Source: Acidimicrobiia bacterium (GTDB taxonomy: Bacteria > Actinomycetota > Acidimicrobiia > Acidimicrobiales > Bin134). From it: a stretch of DNA of 64,000 nt. The DNA lies in NCBI GenBank assembly GCA_022826705.1, contig JAJDUJ010000012.1, positions 31,933 through 95,932 of the forward strand, read 5' to 3'. The notes beneath the pieces were generated by a model. The model was not told the origin of the DNA and ran no database searches. It saw nothing but the letters and a program-made list of their open reading frames with translations. The position numbers and the translations under genes are program-made. This document shows positions 55,499 through 64,000 of this stretch, in pieces (the first letter of the stretch is position 1; the number at the start of each line of letters is the position of its first letter).

Positions 55499-55879
55499 AT
55501 GAGCGTCAGCACCGCTGACAAAGCGGTCGTGTGGGATTGGGTAAAGGCCGCAGCGGCCGCGGCGGAAGAAGGTCCCGGCGCTGACACAGTCATCATTGAT
55601 GTGGGCGACGTACTGGTAATCACCGATCACTTCGTGATCACTAGCGGTGCCAACACCCGGGCCGTGCGGGCGCTGGCCGAGCGGATCGAAGAAGCAGTGG
55701 ATCTCGGCGGCGGCCCCAAGCCCATCTGTATCGAGGGGCTGTCGGACTACGAGTGGGTGCTGATGGACTACGGCGACTTCGTGGTCCACATTTTCACCGT
55801 CTCAGCCCGCGACTACTACGCCCTCGACCTCCTCTGGAAAGACTGTCCCACCCTGACGCCTAATCCGTTGCCGTCGTAG
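55499..55879 (+). CDS. rsfS: Ribosomal silencing factor RsfS
   Basis: A 126-residue protein of the DUF143 family: VVIDVGDVL-type strand (IIDVGDVLVITDHFVITSG), then NTRAVRALAERIEEAV and the conserved WVLMDYGDFVVHIF, followed by YYALDLLWKD. It binds L14 (RplN) to block joining of ribosomal subunits under starvation. Usual partner of nadD, from which it is separated by the LytR_C gene. Confidence 0.94.
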   Translation: MSVSTADKAVVWDWVKAAAAAAEEGPGADTVIIDVGDVLVITDHFVITSGANTRAVRALAERIEEAVDLGGGPKPICIEGLSDYEWVLMDYGDFVVHIFTVSARDYYALDLLWKDCPTLTPNPLPS

Positions 55880-55923
55880 GGGCAACCCGATACAGTGGTC
55901 ACGGGTCCCCAGCCCGGCGGTGG

Positions 55924-57624
55924 TCAGAGCGTTTCCCGTAGGAGGCGGCCTGGGGAGGTGCCGGTTTCCTTGTCCTCTTGGATGGTGACTTCGCCGTTGA
56001 CCAGCACATACTGGTAGCCCGAGGCCCGCTGCACCCGGCGCCACTCGCCGGCGGGCATGTCGTGGACCTTCTCGCTCGGGCCGATGGCCAGGCTGTCGAG
56101 GTCGTACACGATCACATCGGCCGCCTGGCCCGCGGTCAAGGTTCCCCGGTCGGTGAACCCGGCGCACTGGGCGGGAAGCCCGGCCATGCGCCAGTGTGCG
56201 TCCTCCAGCGAGATGATCTCCCGGTCGCGCACCCCGTTGATGAGCAGCTCGGTGGGCCACCGGCCCGCGGTGAGGAAGCGGGTATGGGCCCCGCCGTCGG
56301 ACACGCCGGGCAGCGCCCACTGGTAGTTCAACAGGTCCACCAGGTGGTCGGGGTTGTTGAACGAGCCTGAGGCGTAGAACGTGGCGGCCAGGTCGTCGGC
56401 CACCGCGACGTCAAGCATGGCGTCCACCGGGTGGACTCCCAGATCGGCGGCGATGTCGCCCACCCGGGTCTCGGCGTAGCGCTGGTACTGCGGGTTGGCG
56501 GTCTCCAATAGCACGATGTCGGCGATCGGGCAGGTGACGGCAATCGACTCGGATTCCCGCAACGCCGGACGGCGGGCGGGGTCGGCCAGCTTGGCCCGGC
56601 GCTCCTCAACCGTGCCCAGCGTGGCCTCCCGCCACGCCTCCATGTCGTCCCAGAGATTCCATTCCTCGAAGGTGAAGGCCAGTCCCACGTCAGTGGTCAC
56701 AGCCTGGCCGTAGATCGGCAGGCCCCGCAGCCGGCAGTTCTCCACCCACTCGATCTGCTTGAGGTGCTGCTCGGGGCGCTGAGCGTTGGGGGTGATCACG
56801 TTGAACAGCACCGGGCGGCCGCTGATGTCGGCCAGGCGCTCATAGGTGCGGCGGTGCTCGGTGCGGGTCTCGTCGGCGGGGTCGGGGGCGAAGGTGGCCT
56901 GGATGAACCCCTGATTGCGCTCGGCCAGAACCTCAGCCAGTTGGAACAGCGTCTCGTTGGGCATCACGTCGGTGTTCATGGGGTTGCCGTCGTGGTCGCG
57001 CTGCACGTTGGAGTCCCGCAGCCGCTGCACTGACCAGCCGCCGGCACCGACGTCCATGGCCTCGTGCAGCAGCGCCCTGAGCTGGGCGTGCTCCTCATCG
57101 GTGGGCATCTCGCCGGCCTTGGCCCGCTCGTAGCCCAGCACCCAGTTGAGCGCGGGATTCAGGGGGAAGAAACTCCGCATGTTGACCGCCTTGGGGGTGC
57201 GGTCCACCGCATCCAGGAACTCGGGATAGGTGACCCAGTCCCAAGGCATTCCCGCGGCCATGGCGTCGAAGGGAATGGCCTCGGTGCGGGTCATGGTCAG
57301 CATGGCCCGCTCCCGGTCTTCGGGGGCAACGGGGGCGAATCCGAAACCGCAGTTGCCGATGACGATCGAGGTCACTCCATGCCAGCCCGACAGCGTGCAG
57401 TACGGATCCCAGAACAGCTGGGCGTCGTAGTGAGTGTGGAGGTCGATGTGGCCGGGGGCCACGATCATCCCATCGGCATCCAGCACCTCTTCGGCATCGG
57501 AGGCCCGCAGCCGGCCGATCTTGGCGATCTTGCCGTCCTTGATGCCCACATCGGCCCGCAACCGCTGAGCCCGGGTCCCGTCGATCACCATTCCACCGGC
57601 AATGATCGTGTCGTACGTCGTCAT
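55924..57624 (-). CDS. N-acyl-D-amino-acid deacylase/amidohydrolase
   Basis: A 566-residue TIM-barrel amidohydrolase. MTTYDTIIAGGMVIDGT at the start, metal ligands HTHYDAQ (about 68-74), the typical GVTSIVIGNCGFGFAP, and later VSDGGAHTRFL (metal Asp). C-terminal VLVNGEVTIQEDKETGTSPG is characteristic of the D-aminoacylase/AmdA3 group. Catalysis may be on N-acyl-D-amino acids or another amide. AGGGGGA precedes ATG 57624. Convergent with rsfS. Confidence 0.85.
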   Translation of the reverse strand: MTTYDTIIAGGMVIDGTRAQRLRADVGIKDGKIAKIGRLRASDAEEVLDADGMIVAPGHIDLHTHYDAQLFWDPYCTLSGWHGVTSIVIGNCGFGFAPVAPEDRERAMLTMTRTEAIPFDAMAAGMPWDWVTYPEFLDAVDRTPKAVNMRSFFPLNPALNWVLGYERAKAGEMPTDEEHAQLRALLHEAMDVGAGGWSVQRLRDSNVQRDHDGNPMNTDVMPNETLFQLAEVLAERNQGFIQATFAPDPADETRTEHRRTYERLADISGRPVLFNVITPNAQRPEQHLKQIEWVENCRLRGLPIYGQAVTTDVGLAFTFEEWNLWDDMEAWREATLGTVEERRAKLADPARRPALRESESIAVTCPIADIVLLETANPQYQRYAETRVGDIAADLGVHPVDAMLDVAVADDLAATFYASGSFNNPDHLVDLLNYQWALPGVSDGGAHTRFLTAGRWPTELLINGVRDREIISLEDAHWRMAGLPAQCAGFTDRGTLTAGQAADVIVYDLDSLAIGPSEKVHDMPAGEWRRVQRASGYQYVLVNGEVTIQEDKETGTSPGRLLRETL

Positions 57625-57742
57625 CTCGTCCCCCTGGGTGTGCGGTGATGCTCAGCATAGTGAAGGGGCGAGACACCGATGATTTTGACACCCCGTCCAT
57701 TTGCAGATGGGCCACTAGCGTGGCCCCGATGGAAGGCAGCCT

Positions 57743-59161
57743 GTGGTAGAGCCGGTTGAGCGCCGCTCCTGGCTGGCGCTGGGGGCGGCCACTGCGGCGG
57801 CGTTCATGGTGGTGGTGGACGTCTCCATCGTCAACGTGGCCTTTCCCTCCATCCAGAAGTCCCTGAATGCGTCCAGCGCCGCACTGTCGTGGATCGTGAG
57901 CGGCTACTCCATCACAGTGGGGTCGTTTTTACTGCTCTCGGGGCGCTTGGCCGACCGACAGGGCCGGCGCAAGATGTTCAATCTCGGGTTGGCCATCTTT
58001 GCCGTCGGCTCGCTGTTCTGCGGGATAGCGCCCCAAGTGGAGGTGTTGATCGCGGCCCGGGTGGTGCAGGCGTTGGGCGGGTCGCTGATCATGCCGTCGT
58101 CGTTGGCCATGGTGCTGCCCGAGTTCCCGGTGTCCCGCCGCTCGGCGGCTATCGGGATGTGGGGGGCGATGGGCGCGCTGGGAGCGGCATTCGGCCCGAC
58201 TATCGGGGCGCTCTTGATCAACGGCCTGGGCTGGCGGTGGATCTTCTACGTCAACCTGCCCATCGCCGCCCTGGTTTTCTTGGCCACCGCCCGGCTGGTG
58301 CGGGAGTCACGCGACGAGGACACCGAGGGCCGTCTCGACGTGGTGGGAGTGCCGGTGGGCACCTTGGCCCTGGCGCTGGTGATGGTGGCCATAGTCCAAG
58401 GCGAGGGGTGGGGCTACGACGATTACCGCATCATCGTTTTCGCCGTGGTGGGAGTGGTTCTGCTGCCGTTCGTGGTCTGGCGGTCGCGCTCGCACCCCAA
58501 TCCGCTGCTCGATTTGAGCTTGTTCAACTATCGCTCGTTCTCGGCGGCCACTGCCTCCTTCGGCCTGTACGCGCTGGGGTTTGTGCCCGGGTTCTTGATG
58601 AGCTCGCTGCTGTTGCAAGACCTGTGGGGCCTCACGGTGCTGGAGGCCGGACTCGGGCTCACGCCGGGGCCGATTATGGCTTCGGCGCTGTCGATTCCCA
58701 TCGGGCGAATGGCCGACCGCTGGGGGCACCGATGGCTGCTGACCTCAGGGGTGGTGCTGTGCGGGCTGTCCTACGTGATACTGCTGGCTTGGGCTGGGGA
58801 GTCGTCGGCCTATTTCTCGGTATTCCTTCCCGCCAACCTGATCTTGGGCATCGGCGTGGGACTGTCCATCGCCACGTTCGTCAGCGCGGCCATGAGCGAT
58901 GTTCCGCCGCCCCGCTTCGCCATCGCCAACGCCACCACCCGCACCGTTCAACAGGTGTGCTTCGCCCTGGGCATCGCGGTGGTGATCGCCCTGTTCAACT
59001 CCGCGCCCAGCGGCGACCCGTTGGGCGGATTCCAGCGAGCCTGGATCTGGGTCATCGCCACCTACGCGGCCTCGGCGGTGGTGATCATGGTTGCCTTCCC
59101 TTCCGGCACTGCTCTCCTTCGGGGTGGACTGCGGGGCGGCCAATCCAGTGTGAGACGCTAA
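57743..59161 (+). CDS. MFS drug exporter (EmrB/QacA, DHA2 family)
   Basis: A 472-residue protein with about 14 helices. Signatures of the DHA2 family: motif D1 WLALGAATAAAFMVVVDVSIVN, motif A SGRLADRQGRRKMF, motif C MWGAMGALGAAFGPTIGALL. Drug/proton antiport is inferred; the natural substrate is unknown. GTG 57743 follows GGAAGG. Just upstream of the GH3 gene, whose ATG lies 4 nt after its stop. Confidence 0.88.
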   Translation: MVEPVERRSWLALGAATAAAFMVVVDVSIVNVAFPSIQKSLNASSAALSWIVSGYSITVGSFLLLSGRLADRQGRRKMFNLGLAIFAVGSLFCGIAPQVEVLIAARVVQALGGSLIMPSSLAMVLPEFPVSRRSAAIGMWGAMGALGAAFGPTIGALLINGLGWRWIFYVNLPIAALVFLATARLVRESRDEDTEGRLDVVGVPVGTLALALVMVAIVQGEGWGYDDYRIIVFAVVGVVLLPFVVWRSRSHPNPLLDLSLFNYRSFSAATASFGLYALGFVPGFLMSSLLLQDLWGLTVLEAGLGLTPGPIMASALSIPIGRMADRWGHRWLLTSGVVLCGLSYVILLAWAGESSAYFSVFLPANLILGIGVGLSIATFVSAAMSDVPPPRFAIANATTRTVQQVCFALGIAVVIALFNSAPSGDPLGGFQRAWIWVIATYAASAVVIMVAFPSGTALLRGGLRGGQSSVRR

Positions 59162-59165
59162 GGCC

Positions 59166-61688
59166 ATGTCGGAAACTGTCGAGACGCGGCTGGCTGCACT
59201 GAGCATCGAGGAGAAGGCCGACCTGGTGGCCGGGGAGGCCATCTGGACCACCAAGAGCTTCCCGGAGGCGGGTATTCCCGGCATCGGGGTGACCGATGGC
59301 CCCAATGGGGCCCGGGGCGGCGGGCTGCTGGGTACCGGGACGGCCACGGCCTGCATCCCGGCCGGGGCGGTGCTGGGCGCTACCTGGGATCCTGAGCTGG
59401 TGGAGCGGCTGGGCGGGGTGCTGGGCGACGAGGCCCGGGCCAAGGGGTGCCGAGTGCTGTTGGCCCCCACCATCAACCTGCACCGCAACCCTCTGGGGGG
59501 ACGGAACTTCGAGTGCTACAGCGAGGATCCGATCCTGTCTGGGTTGGTGGCCGCCGCGTTCGTACGCGGGGTGCAGGCTCGAGGGGTGGCCACCACGCCC
59601 AAGCACTTCGTGGCCAACGACTCCGAATTCGAGCGCAACACCATCGACTCCCAGGTGGACGAGCGCACGCTGCGGGAGCTGTATTTGGTGCCGTTCGAGT
59701 ATGCCGTGCTCGAAGGCGGCACTTGGGGGCTGATGAGCGCTTACAACCGGCTCAACGGCACCTTCTGTTCGGAAAACGAATGGCTGCTCACCCAGGTACT
59801 GCGGGATGAGTGGGGGTTCGACGGTTTCGTGATCTCCGACTGGTTCGCGGCCCGGTCCACCGCGGGCTCGGCCCGAGCCGGGCTGAGCCTGGAGATGCCC
59901 GGGCCGGGCCAGTGGTACAACCGCGGCCCGATCGGCGAAGCGCTGACCGCAGGAGAAATGGACGAGGACCATCTCGACCGGATTGCCGGCGATGTGCTGC
60001 GGCTGCTGGAGCGCACCGGGGCGTTGGACGGACCGGATGGCTGTGAGCCCGGTCAGGAGCAGGAGTTGGATCGCCCCGAGGATCGAGCGCTGTTGCGGGG
60101 AGCGGCCGCGGCGGGAACGGTGCTGGTGGCCAACAACGGGGTGCTGCCGCTAGACCCAACCACAGCGGGGTCGATGGCAGTGATCGGCCCCAACGCCCGG
60201 AAGGCTCAGATCATGGGCGGGGGATCGGCCACCGTGCGGGCGTATCGCAATGTGAGCTTGATGGACGCGCTGGGCGACGAGTACCCCAATCTCGACGTCC
60301 GCTATGCCCAAGGCTGCGACATCGAGCGCTCGCTGATCGCGCTGTCGGCCCCGATGCTGAAGGGCAAGCTCCAGCTTGAGTACTTCAACGGCCACGAATG
60401 GTCGGGGCCGGTGGTGCACACCAATGAGTCGGGTTCAGCGGAGTTGGTGTTCTTCGGCGAGCCGGGACCGGGGGTGAACCCCGAGGCGTTCTCGGTGCGG
60501 GCATCGGGAGTGTTGGTGGCCGAGGACAGCGGCCAGCACACCGTGGGGCTGGTTCAGCTCGGACGCTGCCGGGTATTGCTCGACGGCGAGGTGGTGCTGG
60601 ACGCCACCGAGGGCGACTACGACCGGGGCGACGACTTCTTCGGAATGGGCTCAGAGGTGATCTCCGCCTCGGTGCAGCTCACCGCGGGCCAGGAGACGCC
60701 GATCGTCATCGAGTACTCCAGCCGCGACAGCTTCATGCTGTGCGGAGCTCGGGTGGGCGTGAAGTCGCAGGTGGAACGGGATCTGATCGCCGAAGCTGAG
60801 CAGGCCGCGGCCGCCGCCGACGTGGCCGTGGTGGTGGTGGGCACCAATGCCGATTGGGAGACCGAGGGGCGCGATCGGGACTGGTTCGACTTGCCCGGCG
60901 ACCAGCCCGAGCTGATCCGCCGGGTGGCGGCGGCCAACCCGAACACCGTGGTGGTGGTGAACACTGGGGGAGCGTGCAACCTGGACTGGGCGGAGGAGGC
61001 CGCCGGGGTGCTGGTGGCCGGGTTCGGGGGCCAGGAGATGGGCTACGCAGTGGCCGACGTGCTGTTCGGTGCAGCCGACCCTGGCGGGCGCATGACGATG
61101 ACCGTGCCGGCTCGCTATGAGCACAGCCCGGCGTATCTGAACTATCCCGGCGAAAACGGGGTGGTGCGCTACGGGGAAGGCCCGTACATCGGCCACCGCT
61201 GGTTTGACGCCCGGGCCATCGAGCCGGCCGTGCCGTTCGGCCACGGCCTGTCGTATGCCACCTTTGAGTGGTCAGAGCCCCGGGTGTCGGGCGGGGGCGA
61301 CACCGAGGTGGCCGACCCGGTGGTAGTGGAGGTGGACGTAGTCAACACCGGAGACCGCTCGGGCAGCGATGTGGTGCAGGTGTATGTGGAGCCGCCGCCG
61401 TCGCTGCTGCACCGCCCGGTGCGGGAACTCAAGGGGTTCGCCAAGGTCCATCTGGCCCCCGGTGAGCGCACCACGGCCCGAATCGTGCTCAACCGCCGGG
61501 CCTTCGCCTACTACGACCCCGGCGACCAGTCTCCGCCGGGCTTGGACATCGGCAACCCGGTTCCCGCCGGGGAATCCAACAAGCGCACCGATCCCGGCTG
61601 GTACGTCGATCCCGGCACTTACACCGTGTGGACCGCCCGCTCCAGCGCCGATCTCGTCCACGCCGCCCAGGTGCACCTCAGCGACTGA
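59166..61688 (+). CDS. GH3 beta-glucosidase-type glycosidase with PA14 insert
   Basis: An 840-residue protein without signal peptide, so apparently cytosolic. GH3 N-terminal domain: IPGIGVTDGPNGARGG, LAPTINLHRNPLGGRNFECYSEDP, KHFVANDSE. Catalytic nucleophile Asp in VISDWFAARS (about 224). A PA14-like insert (about 395-545, LEYFNGHEWSGPV, VLLDGEVVLDATE) lies in the GH3 C-terminal domain, followed by a fibronectin III-like domain (about 720-830, VDVVNTGDRSGSDVVQVYVE, LKGFAKVHLAPGE). It is likely to hydrolyse beta-glucosides or related small saccharides. Convergent with the peroxidase gene. Confidence 0.9.
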   Translation: MSETVETRLAALSIEEKADLVAGEAIWTTKSFPEAGIPGIGVTDGPNGARGGGLLGTGTATACIPAGAVLGATWDPELVERLGGVLGDEARAKGCRVLLAPTINLHRNPLGGRNFECYSEDPILSGLVAAAFVRGVQARGVATTPKHFVANDSEFERNTIDSQVDERTLRELYLVPFEYAVLEGGTWGLMSAYNRLNGTFCSENEWLLTQVLRDEWGFDGFVISDWFAARSTAGSARAGLSLEMPGPGQWYNRGPIGEALTAGEMDEDHLDRIAGDVLRLLERTGALDGPDGCEPGQEQELDRPEDRALLRGAAAAGTVLVANNGVLPLDPTTAGSMAVIGPNARKAQIMGGGSATVRAYRNVSLMDALGDEYPNLDVRYAQGCDIERSLIALSAPMLKGKLQLEYFNGHEWSGPVVHTNESGSAELVFFGEPGPGVNPEAFSVRASGVLVAEDSGQHTVGLVQLGRCRVLLDGEVVLDATEGDYDRGDDFFGMGSEVISASVQLTAGQETPIVIEYSSRDSFMLCGARVGVKSQVERDLIAEAEQAAAAADVAVVVVGTNADWETEGRDRDWFDLPGDQPELIRRVAAANPNTVVVVNTGGACNLDWAEEAAGVLVAGFGGQEMGYAVADVLFGAADPGGRMTMTVPARYEHSPAYLNYPGENGVVRYGEGPYIGHRWFDARAIEPAVPFGHGLSYATFEWSEPRVSGGGDTEVADPVVVEVDVVNTGDRSGSDVVQVYVEPPPSLLHRPVRELKGFAKVHLAPGERTTARIVLNRRAFAYYDPGDQSPPGLDIGNPVPAGESNKRTDPGWYVDPGTYTVWTARSSADLVHAAQVHLSD

Positions 61689-61702
61689 TCGGGGCAGCGC
61701 GT

Positions 61703-63811
61703 TCAGCCCTCTTTGACGATGAAGGCGTTGTCTTGGATCTCGCTTTCCAGGTACGTGTTGCAGCGGATGACGTTGGCCAGCGTGATGCTGCTGAGGTCTT
61801 CGAGAAGCCCAGGGTTGGCCGAGAAGAACGGGTCTCGCTCAAACCAGAAGCGGTCTCCGGCCCGCAAGCGGCGGAACTGATTGGAGATGATGGTCTGAAG
61901 GGTCTCGCCTACCGACGCCCCGGCCACGTGGTCTTCGGCCAGGGCCGCGACCCAGAGGTCCAGATCGTCCACGCTTCCATACGCCTCTATCAGTGTCTGC
62001 TGTACGGCGGGGTCGGAGGAGATATCGGCAAAGCTCTCCGCTGCGGACAGTCCGAACGCTTGGCGCACGGTGTTGTAGTCGCCCAAACCGTGGTCGCGGC
62101 CTCGCTGGATGTTTAGGGCGGCCAAATCGAACACCGGTCCCCCCGGTCCCCGAATGAGCATGTTGCGGATTTCGTCGATGACCAGCGAGTCAACCTGTTG
62201 GGCCGATTGGGAAGCGAGGCCGAGCAGTATCGCCGAGATTCCGAGGTCTTCGACGGCGGATGGGTTGAAGAAGGCTCGGGCCAGGCTGATCTGGTCGGTC
62301 TCCCCGTTGGCGTCCACCAACAGCAGGTTGGGGGAGAGCAGGGTGTGGCCCACCCGGTAGGCCGCGGCGGAGAACTCACTGGCGATGGTCGGGTTCACTG
62401 CGGGGTCGTAGCCGGAGTACGGGCCGATTGCATCGGGGCCGAGCAAGAGGGGCAGGAACTCGTTGAAGGTGATGGCTTGGATTTGGGCGCCGACGAGCTT
62501 GCGGGCCAACTGGTAGATCTCATCGCCGCTCAAATCGGGGTGCCGGTTGGCGATCAGGTCGGCCAGCCGGTTGTGCTCACGGACGAAGAGCGTGTGAACG
62601 GAGATGAGCCCGATCTGTTCGTTGAACCGCAAGTCGCCGGCAATGAACAGGTTCGTGAGATCGCTGCCCCCCTCGTTCTCGAGTCCCTCGGTGTTGTAGG
62701 GCAGGAATCGGCCTTCGTGGGACGTCTTCAGGCGGCCGGTACCGTCGTTGGTGCGAAGGGCCAGGGCTCGGTCTTCATCAGAGCCGTATACCTGGGAGCC
62801 GTCGATGAACGCGGTGATGGCGTTGACCTGTCGGCGAGGGTTATCCGGGTCGGTGCCGGTGTCGGGATCGGACACGGAGCGATCGAGGTGGATCTCCGCG
62901 GTGCCTGTCCCGCGGGGATCAAACACCGAATCACCTCGTGGGACGGGGATCGGGAACGGCTCGTCGAGATTGTCGAGGCTGAGGGTGATGTCGTGGTCTA
63001 TGAACTGGCCCCACTGCCAGGTGATGTCGCTTGCTCCCGAGGAGTTGGGCACCAAGCCATCCTGGGGAAAGACCAGGTTGCTGATGGCGCGGGCGTTGGG
63101 GCGCGAGCTCGGCGGCGTGGAAATGCCGTCTTCATAGGACCCTGGTGCCAGCTTCAAGAGGGCTGTGCCCGCCATGCCCCAAGATGGATTGGCGAGGTTG
63201 TTGCCCCCGCCGTTCAGCGCACGGTGCTCGAATGGCGACTCATCGGAGCCGGCGACGGCCCATGCGTCGTCGCCTTCTTCCGCGAGGCACGCCATTTCTT
63301 CGGCTGGCGCTTCGGCTTGGCTGTCGGCCTCTGGTTCGGGAGTAGGGGAGGAGGGGGTGGTGATGGTGAACGGAGAGGTAGTCAGCCAATTGCCCACCGC
63401 AGAGTCTGCGGGGAAGAAGCGCTGCTGAGGCAGGAGGTGCTCGCCCCAAGAGCTATCGGCCAACTGCTGTTGGAGGGTGAACTCCACCCGCCCGTCTGTG
63501 CCCAGTCGGGCTGAGATCCGCACCGAGCCGATCGAGTCAATGGTCAGCGCTGAGCTGTCCAGCCACTGTCCGGTAGCGGCATCAGCGGGGAAGTGGTGTT
63601 GGTCGGGCCTCAGGCGCTCGCCCCAGGTGCCGTCTTCTCGCTGCCGAAGGGCGAATTCCAACCGACCGTCATCGAGCCGCCGGGCTGAGATCCGCAGTTC
63701 GGCACCGCTCTCTTGGGCGCTGGCACTGGCCGAGACGAATGCCAGACCGGCAGTGAGCACGATGAGGGCGAGAGCGGGCGCGACGAACTTGCGGAACAGC
63801 GAGAACGACAT
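61703..63811 (-). CDS. Secreted animal-type heme peroxidase with two N-terminal repeats
   Basis: A 702-residue protein. The signal peptide ends near SASA (h-region about 12-27, ALALIVLTAGLAFVS). Two homologous repeats of about 52 residues follow (residues 39-90 and 95-148): (V/L)RISAR.L.DGR.EF.L.Q...WGE.LLP.Q.FFPAD...G.WL.(T/S)S. A Pro/Ser/Glu linker leads to the peroxidase domain: FIDHDIT (distal Asp-His, about 272), SVHTLFVREHNRLA (catalytic Arg), AYRVGHTLL (proximal His, about 488) and NIQRGRDHGL. It belongs to the myeloperoxidase/peroxidasin superfamily and should oxidise halides or phenolics outside the cell. GGAGGT precedes the ATG. Confidence 0.93.
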   Translation of the reverse strand: MSFSLFRKFVAPALALIVLTAGLAFVSASASAQESGAELRISARRLDDGRLEFALRQREDGTWGERLRPDQHHFPADAATGQWLDSSALTIDSIGSVRISARLGTDGRVEFTLQQQLADSSWGEHLLPQQRFFPADSAVGNWLTTSPFTITTPSSPTPEPEADSQAEAPAEEMACLAEEGDDAWAVAGSDESPFEHRALNGGGNNLANPSWGMAGTALLKLAPGSYEDGISTPPSSRPNARAISNLVFPQDGLVPNSSGASDITWQWGQFIDHDITLSLDNLDEPFPIPVPRGDSVFDPRGTGTAEIHLDRSVSDPDTGTDPDNPRRQVNAITAFIDGSQVYGSDEDRALALRTNDGTGRLKTSHEGRFLPYNTEGLENEGGSDLTNLFIAGDLRFNEQIGLISVHTLFVREHNRLADLIANRHPDLSGDEIYQLARKLVGAQIQAITFNEFLPLLLGPDAIGPYSGYDPAVNPTIASEFSAAAYRVGHTLLSPNLLLVDANGETDQISLARAFFNPSAVEDLGISAILLGLASQSAQQVDSLVIDEIRNMLIRGPGGPVFDLAALNIQRGRDHGLGDYNTVRQAFGLSAAESFADISSDPAVQQTLIEAYGSVDDLDLWVAALAEDHVAGASVGETLQTIISNQFRRLRAGDRFWFERDPFFSANPGLLEDLSSITLANVIRCNTYLESEIQDNAFIVKEG

Positions 63812-63817
63812 GGGGAC

Positions 63818-63830
63818 CTCCGAGTCGGAG
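63818..63830 (-). promoter_or_regulatory. Small hairpin over the peroxidase ribosome-binding site
   Basis: On the minus strand CTCCGACTCGGAG can form a 5-bp stem with a 3-nt loop. Its 3' arm is part of GGAGGT, the ribosome-binding site of the peroxidase gene, so it may limit translation. Weak by itself. Confidence 0.3.
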
Positions 63831-63848
63831 TAGGGAACCTAAACAACA

Positions 63849-63939
63849 CCTGTCCTGGGATGTGTTGCGTCTGACTTCGCGCGACAGGTTCTGGGTTTTT
63901 TCAAGCAGCATGGTGCGGGGTTGGCGGTCCCAGGACAGG
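63849..63939. repeat. 12-bp perfect inverted repeat at the right edge
   Basis: CCTGTCCTGGGA (63849-63860) is inverted as TCCCAGGACAGG (63928-63939), with a 67-nt spacer. It lies between the divergent peroxidase gene and the start of a partial gene at 63952. It could be a regulatory dyad or an end of a mobile element. Confidence 0.55.
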
Positions 63940-63951
63940 AGGCTGTGGCCT

Positions 63952-64000
63952 ATGGGCTTGCAGGACCGGAAACCGAAGAGGGTGCTGACTGCGGAGCAGA
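63952..64000 (+). CDS. Partial gene at window edge, possibly a transposase
   Basis: ATG 63952 follows AGGAGG (63937-63942) at 9 nt. The visible codons give MGLQDRKPKRVLTAEQ, a basic opening with LTAEQ that resembles transposase N termini. Only 16 residues are in the window, so the family is a guess. Confidence 0.35.
   Translation, partial: MGLQDRKPKRVLTAEQ

Noticed and set aside
62198..63514. 438-codon plus-strand ORF
   Set aside because: Antisense of the peroxidase gene, which has all catalytic residues and a signal peptide.

Overview
The window is high-G+C bacterial chromosome, most like an actinobacterium and probably of class Acidimicrobiia. This rests on gene content and order (tig-clpP-clpX-folC-ndk-mreBCD-mrdA-rodA, a split radical SAM/DUF2344 pair, rne-rplU-rpmA-obgE-proB), a class II DAHP synthase, a sirA-cysH pair arranged as in mycobacteria, a Cys-less RpiB, and many start codons that directly follow a TANNNT -10 box, as in leaderless actinobacterial transcripts. 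No rRNA, phage or CRISPR is visible. One tRNA (Gly-TCC) is present. A possible mobile-element gene starts at the right edge.

Layout. 0.2-2.1 kb: a frame-disrupted RCC1-repeat/metalloprotease gene and a small membrane protein. 2.2-8.6 kb: MBL hydrolase, MMPL exporter, and an MBOAT plus SGNH pair (envelope acyl transfer). 8.6-30.1 kb: the conserved core, covering proteostasis (tig, clpP, clpX), folC, ndk, the rod-shape elongasome, RNA processing, ribosomal proteins L21/L27, obgE, and proB and proA with a reversed murJ between them. 30.2-53.5 kb: an accessory block that separates proA from nadD-rsfS, which usually follow it. It holds a MoxR/VWA pair, an RCC1 lipoprotein, an HNH endonuclease, a methyltransferase, Nudix and RpiB genes, and a probable defence operon (antitoxin, toxin, McrB carrying a DUF4357-like domain, McrC) with a nearby single-HKD PLD nuclease. 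It then runs through an ArsI/CadI-like protein, a P450/VOC/sulfotransferase/acyl-CoA ligase/SDR operon, sulfate assimilation (sirA, cysH), DAHP synthase and a sigma factor. 53.7-55.9 kb: nadD, a LytR_C protein and rsfS. 55.9-63.8 kb: a D-aminoacylase-type amidohydrolase, an MFS exporter, a GH3 glycosidase and a secreted animal-type heme peroxidase.

Two patterns run through the window. About fifteen genes have TANNNT 6-9 nt before the start codon, which also helps choose starts. Several gene junctions carry short tandem duplications (about 23-50 nt period) that copy the local start or stop signals: folC/ndk, upstream of mreB, mreC/mreD, the rodA end, the proA end and sirA/cysH. At ndk and mreD the duplicate makes a tiny ORF whose stop overlaps the real start codon by four bases.

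All family assignments come from reading motifs in the translated sequence. No database search was possible.
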